NCBI RefSeq assembly: GCF_001411555.2
Contig: NC_049902.1
Span: 10,051,985 to 10,115,984, forward strand
Direction of reading: 5' to 3'
Length of the DNA stretch: 64,000 bases
From: Juglans regia
Lineage: Eukaryota > Streptophyta > Magnoliopsida > Fagales > Juglandaceae
A program made the translations under genes and the position numbers. The notes below the pieces were generated by a model, which saw only the letters and a list, made by a program, of their open reading frames with translations, was not told the origin of the DNA and did not search any database. Positions 57,891 to 64,000 of this stretch are shown in pieces (position 1 is the stretch's first letter; the number at the start of each line of letters is the position of its first letter).

Positions 57891-58625
57891 GAGATGAAAT
57901 GAGATGTTTTGTGTATCCAAACCCATCCTTAGTATCCAACAGTTCTAGAACTTTTGGATTAATGGTTGAGTCTTTAACAAAACCCAAATCCTCCCAAACG
58001 TTAATACATTTGTAATAATTTCTATAATGATCTACGTCTTTCCCCACCCAGTACATATTCCCCTTTTTGGCACTAACAAACTAACAAGCATATTACTAAA
58101 CTGACCCTATAGATACAATAGAAGTGTAAATGCTAAAACACTACGTTTAAAACACAATTACTTAAAAACAGAACTAGACTTTCTCGTTTGAGATTTGCAC
58201 GACGTCGTCCTCCAACCTGCCAAATACATTGTATTCCTTCAATCTTGCACGACACCATTTCATATTCAGCAGTTCACTTCAACTGCTCATTTTAGCCTCT
58301 GCATATCTTCAAACTCCACCCCGTTAGGTTCCTAACATGGACCACCATGTAAAAGGCAAAAATGTGTGTGAAGAATTACATTGTAGAGGTAGCGGCCCTG
58401 CCATCCGATTTCCTTTCAAGCTTAAAGACGTGAGACATCTTGGGCATTGTGGCTTTCGTGGGTTTACTCTTTCCTACACTTGTAAGGTATCACACGAGAT
58501 ACCAACACCAACCCAAAACTCAGAGCAAACAAAGATTGGAAATAGGAAAGTGATCAAGAAAAGAGAGAAAGAAACCAAGAATCCACTTTATTGATTCTCG
58601 AATAAGGTTTTTGAGGAATCTCAAA
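57891..58625 (+). pseudogene. LRK10L-type ectodomain fragment D with its 5' module
   Basis: The MITE half, then the module shared with A-C, then an 85-codon frame from ATGGACCACC at 58,337 (CRGSGPAIRFPFKL, CGFRGFTLSYTC). The second cysteine of the CGG motif has changed context (CRG). The frame ends in the same unrelated tail as fragment A (GTGATCAAGAAAAGAG). No membrane or kinase part is present. Confidence 0.8.
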
Positions 58626-58957
58626 CCTCCACACACTTCTAGTAAGAGTGTTCATCCGAATTACGGTCAGGGTGTCCAGGTATATCTGGCTCAGAAGCCG
58701 GATTTCCAATAAGGCTATAGCATAAGTTTTTTTCAGGAAAAAAAATAATGCTGGAAAGTTTTTTTTTTAATCCAATTGTTTTAAGAAAAAATGTTAAAAA
58801 GCATATTTTTATATTTAAAACAATTATTGCCATTTTATCTAAATGCATCTTAAAAAATTTCAATAATTCTCATGTAAAATGCATGCAATAATGTAATTCA
58901 CTACATATTAAATTACATTACATTACAAAACACAAAATTATAATAGATGAAAATTAC

Positions 58958-59390
58958 AAAGAGAAAAGCTACTTTGTCTCCCTCATTTGACCGCTCAAGT
59001 TGACCGCTGGTCCAATTTTTTTTTTTAGGCCTCGTTTGAATTCAAAACCTATCTCAACTCATCTCATCTAATCATTACAACTTTCTCAATTTTCCATACA
59101 AAATACAATAAACAATTCAACTTTTTTAAATATCAAAACAATTTTTTCAAATTCTTCACAAAATATAATAAACAATTCAACTTTTATTCTACTATTTATA
59201 AATCATTTTAAGTTATTTCAAATCATCTCTGAATTCAAATCACTCCTTAATAATGAAGGAAGTAATTTTAAATGTATTGATATATATATTTTTTTATTTT
59301 TTAAAAATATTTAAATGTATTAAAAAAATATATAAAAAAAAATGACCAGTTATAAAGAGTGAGGCAGTATAGTAATCCCACTCAATTACT
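58958..59390. mobile_element. Nested MITEs inside the duplicated tail
   Basis: Compared with 33,960-33,990, the tail of fragment D is interrupted after ATGAAAATTACAAA by about 430 bp. The insert starts GAGAAAAGCTACTTTGTCTC and ends near GAGTGAGGCAGTATAGTAAT, roughly inverted ends. Within it, 59,032-59,250 is another TGAGATGA-family MITE (CTCGTTTGAATTCAAAAC ... TGAATTCAAATCACTCC). Confidence 0.65.
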
Positions 59391-59639
59391 AAATATTTCA
59401 ATTGAAAGTTTGAAACTATTATCTATCCCGTTGTCTTTGCGTCCTTAAAATGTCTACTAATTGTATCTAAACTGAGAACCTAAAAAATAAAATGATTTCA
59501 AAGAAACATCTTACTTTTAAAATCAACCAAATAAATTCATTAGTTTCTATAGTCAATCTCTTCAAATTTAAACTGGAGGAAAGACTGAAACAAGTAATGG
59601 CAGTCATTGAACAACTGCAAAAAGAGAACAAAGAATTAA

Positions 59640-62600
59640 AGTGATAGAGGGATAATCCCCCAACCCAGAATGGGCAACCTGAAGGAGATGCACATAGCGC
59701 GGAGGGGGTTAATAGTGAAGAAATAGAAAAGAAAAAAAAGCATGATGAGTTGCACAGTTTGGTGGATAAATATAAGGAGATGGCGAAGTGGATGGGTGGT
59801 TCCTCTTCCGTGGAGCAGCTCCTCACATGCACAGACCTCCCTTACAACAAGGAGGTCATGGTAGTTCCTCTACCGTCTATGTTTAAGGTGTCCATGGCTT
59901 CCTCGGGAAGGTGGCTTGTCATGCCTTCCCATTAACATTGAAAGGAATAGCATGGGATTGGTTTGGGACCCTACACCCTGGATCCGTCGGCAGTTTTGAG
60001 GAGCTTGCTAAGCAGTTTCTAACGTAGTTTAAGGCGAGCAAAGGGCGCCGCAAGCCAACCGCTTATCTGCTAACCATACAACATAAAGAAGGGGAGAACC
60101 CGAAGACTTATTTGACGCGCTTCAATAAAGAGAGGCTCACCATAGGCGATCAGGATGAAAATATCACCTTGGCCGCACTTTTGGGAGGAGTTTGGCTTTG
60201 AAAGCCCATTCATGGATGATCTGGCTAGAAGAACTCTGTCTACATTAAGGGAATTCATGAACCGAGCAGATGATTTCGTTAACGCAGAGGACACACTGCA
60301 GGATCTACTAGAATCGTGAAAGCAAGAGGCAAAACTGGAGAATATAAACTAGAACAATTCTAAACATAAAGACAAAAGAGCAAACAGACGAGGCCACCAA
60401 GATGACAAACATGACTGATACACTAGTCACCAAGACCAAGGGCACTGACTGATCCATAACAGCCACAACGTATAGGAGAATAGTATGATTGCAAGGAAGG
60501 AAGAACTCTCGCCCGGCAGAGGCCAACGCCATTGCACGTATCACCAAAGCTACTTCCATTGGACTGAGGATTGCATCACCTTGAGAAGCGGGTCGAAGAA
60601 ATGTCTGGAAGTGGGAACTAGAAAGGATGCTAGCTTATTACATCAAGCCGCAGAGGGAAGAGAATTGTGAAAGAGAGCACAGATGAGGCAGAAGCCCCGA
60701 ACACTAGAAACAAGAGGGGCATAGAAGAAATAACTTTCCACGACCCATGAAAAACCAACAGGCCCCTAGGTGAAATCCACATGATAGCATGCAGATTCGC
60801 TAGGGGCGCCGCCACAGCATCTAGCAGGAAATCCCATACCTGCAGGGCAAGGTATCACGAGGTATACATGGCAGAAAAGCCATATAAATACCCCAAGACA
60901 GAGGTAACCCTGACCATCTCGTTTGGGATCGAGGATCGCGAGGGGGTTTTGTACCCCCATGACGATGCGTTGGTTGTTACACTACTGATAGCCAACTACA
61001 CGACCAGACAAGTCTTAGTCGACAATGGGAGCTCTGCCTACATCCTTTTTCTGGGATGCGTTCACTAGAATGGGGATCAGTACCGACAAGCTGCGACCAT
61101 CACCTACTCCATTGAAAGGGTTCTCAGAAGAAGCCATTCAACCTATCGGCGCCATCATGCTTTTGGTAACAGCAAGGCAAAGCGCCCACACAGTCACTAG
61201 CATGAAAAACTTCTTAGTGGTCAAGGTTTCGTCATCCTACAACGCCATATTAGGACGCCCAACCCTCAATAACTTAAAGGTGGTTACCTCCACATACCAC
61301 TTTAAAATAAAATTCCCAATAGAAGCGGGAGTCGGCGAAGTTTGAGGTGAGCAGATATTGGCTTAAGAGTGTTATGTCCAAGAATTGAAGACAAAAGCAC
61401 AAGCAATATGTGTGGTAGGTAGCTCGAGGGAGCAATGTTTTGAATATCGTACTAGAAGCCATACCGGTCAAGGCACTGGTACAAAATATTTCGATACCGG
61501 TACCGTTTCGTGTATATTTTCGGGATAGTCGATATATGAATAAATTATATATAAATACATATATATGTATATTATAAATAGCCTAGTCTGAATTGGGGGT
61601 AAAAAAAAAGCTTGTAGTTTGAAAAAATGAAAAAAAAAAAAAAAAATTGAATGCTGAAATTGAGGCCAGTACGGCCGGTAAGAAACGTATGTGGAACCTA
61701 TACCGGCCCAGCGGCCTGTACGGTATGAGATCCAAAACAGTGCGAGGGAGTGCCCACTGCCACCACCTCCAGTAAACAAGAAACTAGACATGGAGACTAG
61801 GGATGAAAGCAATTTGCTACAAGTCAAAGCTAACGAACCTTTAGAGATAGTACAGCTGCACCCAGACCGCCCAGCCGCCACAACAAGGGTGGGTACGAAA
61901 CTACCACTAGAGTACTGAGAGGCCTTAAAGCAGTTGTTGATTGAACATAGAGATGTATTTGCTTGCAGCCATGAAGATATGTCCGGGATCGATAATTCAA
62001 TTATAGGGCACAACCTCTATGTTAATCCAGAGGCTAAGAAGAAAGTACGGCAGAAGAGGAGGTCGTCCAGCACAGAGAAGTGCACGACCATAGCTGAGGA
62101 GATTGATAAACTCTTAGCGGCGAGTTTCATACGAGAGGCACACTACTCTAAATGACTATCCAACGTAGTGCTAGTCAAAAAAGACAATGGCAAATGGAGG
62201 ATGTGCGTGGATTTCACCGACCTCAATAAAGTTTGTCCCAAAGACAGTTTCCCACTTCCTCGGATTGATGTCATCGTGGACACAACGGTCGAGCATAAAT
62301 TCTTGAGCTTCATGAATGCCTACTTTGGGTACAACCAAATCAGGATGAATAAGGTGGATAAGGAGAGGACGACATTCATAACTGACAGAAGACTCTACTG
62401 CTATCGAGTAATGCCGTTCGGGCTGAAGAATGCTGGGGCAACATATCAAAGGCTAGTTAATCGGATATTCAAGCACCAGATTGGGAAGACTATGGAGGTG
62501 TACGTCGATGAACTACTAGTGAAAAGTAAAGAAGCCGCCCAAAACTTAACAGATCTTAAGAAGTCCTTTGCAGTGTTACGAAAATACAAGATGAAGTTGA

Positions 62601-64000
62601 ACCCTGCCAAATACGCATTCAGAGTGAACTCAGGCAAGTTCCTGGGGTTTATAGTCTCACAAAGAGGAATTAAAGCCAACACTAAGAAGATAGAAGCAAT
62701 TTTAAAGATGGCGCCGCCCCAAACCATCAACGACACCCAACGCCTAGCAGGAAAAATAGCAGCCTTGAACAGGTTTGTGTTGAGATCCACGGACAAATGT
62801 CTTCCATTTTTTTGAGTTCTAAGATAGGTACACCCTTGGAATAAAGAGTGTGACCAAGCCTTTGAGGAACTGAAAAAGCACTTGACCAACCCACCTTTGT
62901 TGAAGCAGCCCAACCAAGGGGATATTTTGTACGTGTACTTGGCAGTATCCCCCCAAGCCGTATCCACTGTCGTAGTAAAGGAAGAAAAAGGAAATTAAGC
63001 GCTCATATATTACACAAGTCGCGCCCTACGGGGTGCTGAAGTTAGATACCCGCGAATGGAGATGCTGGTGTTTGCATTAGTAGTACCCGCCAAAAGACTA
63101 CGACCGTACTTCTAAGCCCACCCCATAAAGGTGTTAACAGAAATCCTTCTCGGGAGAGTACTACAAGAACCGGACTCCTCTGGGTGTATGGTCGTGTGGT
63201 CAATAGAGCTCAGCAAGTTCAAAATTAGCTATGCGCCTAGAAACACAGTTAAGGGCCAGGCCCTCACAGATTTTGTAGCCGAGCTCAATGGGTTCCCAGT
63301 AGAGATCACGGCGCCCCCTCTAGGCCGACCCTGGATAGTCTTTGTCGATAGGTCAACATGCCGATTAGGGGGCGGCATAGGGGTACATATCGTCACAAAA
63401 GCAAGTCAAGAACATTATTACATAGCAACACTCACCTTTAGGACCACCAATAATGAGGCAGGGTACGAGGCCTTAGTTGCAAGATTGTCCGCCGCCAAAG
63501 CACTATGCACCAAACAGGTAGAAGTAAAAGCTAATTCCCAGAAAGTGGTGAATTAGGTAACAAGGGCCTACGCCACTAAAGGGGAGAAGCTTAAGGAAGT
63601 TTCCATGGGAGGTACAGAGTTGGCTAATCGAAGTACCAGCCGTTGGGATCGCGTTAGCACAGGTGGAACCAAGGACTCCAGAATGGGCCAACAAAATAGA
63701 AGATTATTTGGAGATAAGGAAGCTCCTCAAAAGGAAGGAAGGGGCAAGGAAGATTAAGAGGAAATCAGAGGAAGCACAAGGGCATCTGCGGTAACCATGA
63801 GGGTGGGAAAGCATTAGCAAGGAAAGCCTTAAGGACAGGGTACTATTGGCCCAACGCCCTTAGAAATGCCAAACAGTTTACCAAAAGATGCACTCAATGC
63901 CAGACATACACCCTAGTTCCACACTGCCTACCAGAAAAATTGTTCTCCACTACCTCTCTATGGCCCTTTGCCCATAGGGGGATTGACTTGGTCGAACCAT
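59640..64000 (+). pseudogene. Ty3/gypsy (Tat-type) gag-pol remnant, cut by the right edge
   Basis: Plus-strand order: gag (about 59,750-60,320; FPLTLKGMAWDWF, EELAKQFL, RRKPTAYLLTI), a CTYHQSYFHWTEDC cysteine/histidine motif (about 60,535), protease (about 60,900-61,340; VLVDNGSSAYILF), reverse transcriptase (62,168-62,815; VKKDNGKWRMCVDFTDLNKVCPKD is split across motif blocks, then YRVMPFGLKNAGATYQRLVN and YVDELLVKS), a second RNase H typical of the Tat lineage (63,320-63,556; IVFVDRSTCRLGGGIG, NNEAGYEAL), and the integrase zinc-finger start (63,830-64,000; YYWPNALRNAKQFTKRC). Many stops and frameshifts; the second Asp of YVDD is Glu. No LTR is visible on the left. Confidence 0.9.
61433..61742. 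mobile_element. hAT-type MITE, 310 bp, CGAGGGAG duplication
   Basis: It begins CAATGTTTTGAATATCGTAC and ends GTACGGTATGAGATCC followed by AAAACAGTG; the tips are inverted with few mismatches. It is flanked by a perfect 8-bp repeat CGAGGGAG (61,425-61,432 and 61,743-61,750), the hAT duplication length. The interior repeats ATACCGG / CCGGTA motifs. It interrupts the gypsy remnant between protease and reverse transcriptase. Confidence 0.88.

Overview
The window is plant nuclear DNA. Its genes have introns with GT/AG borders, it holds LRK10L-type (Lr10-like) receptor kinases of the kind found in land plants, and most of the sequence is transposable elements: En/Spm (CACTA), Ty1/copia, Ty3/gypsy of the Tat type, hAT, PIF/Harbinger and MULE/FAR1. 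The repeated short MITE with TTTGGAT-type ends and ATCTCAACTCA/TGAGATGAG motifs fits a woody eudicot. Fagales, perhaps the walnut family, is my guess from general familiarity and is not proven.

Layout. 1-2.2 kb: a decayed Ty1/copia element running off the left edge. 2.2-3.7 kb: MITEs and AT-rich DNA. 3,719-17,634: a complete 13.9-kb CACTA transposon with matching ends and an ATT target-site duplication, sitting inside an older hAT-like element. It carries a TNP2-type transposase gene (one 1-nt frameshift), an intact six-exon TNPA/Ptta-type gene, an opposite-strand 394-aa ORF, five clusters of a palindromic AACGTTCGAACGTT motif, three E2F-like palindromes before the presumed transposase promoter, a long hairpin, and tandem repeats. 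18-21 kb: small elements and a GC-rich block. 21.2-25.7 kb: an apparently intact LRK10L-type receptor kinase on the minus strand. 26-31.2 kb: its upstream module, a PIF/Harbinger MITE, a foldback element and a ~3-kb AT-rich minisatellite.

31-42 kb and 57-59.5 kb hold decayed copies of receptor-kinase pieces (promoter plus signal peptide; ectodomain start; upstream region), a solo copia LTR, a captured fragment of an NADP-isocitrate dehydrogenase gene with introns kept, and a FAR1/MULE-type pseudogene. 42,588-47,633 is a young full-length copia element (98.3% LTR identity, AGTAT duplication) inserted about 225 bp before the second receptor kinase (47,861-51,218, plus strand). That kinase's ectodomain has a 1-nt deletion. 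52-57.9 kb is an older copia element split by a 3.76-kb solo LTR with an ATCAT duplication. 59.6-64 kb is a decayed Tat-type gypsy element with a 310-bp hAT MITE inside it, cut by the right edge.

How it fits together: this looks like a receptor-kinase cluster undergoing local duplication and decay, with nested transposons supplying most of the sequence. Shared insertion junctions let several events be put in order. The CACTA element is the most distinctive unit, because its regulatory repeats, its opposite-strand gene and its two transposase genes are still arranged as a recognisable whole.
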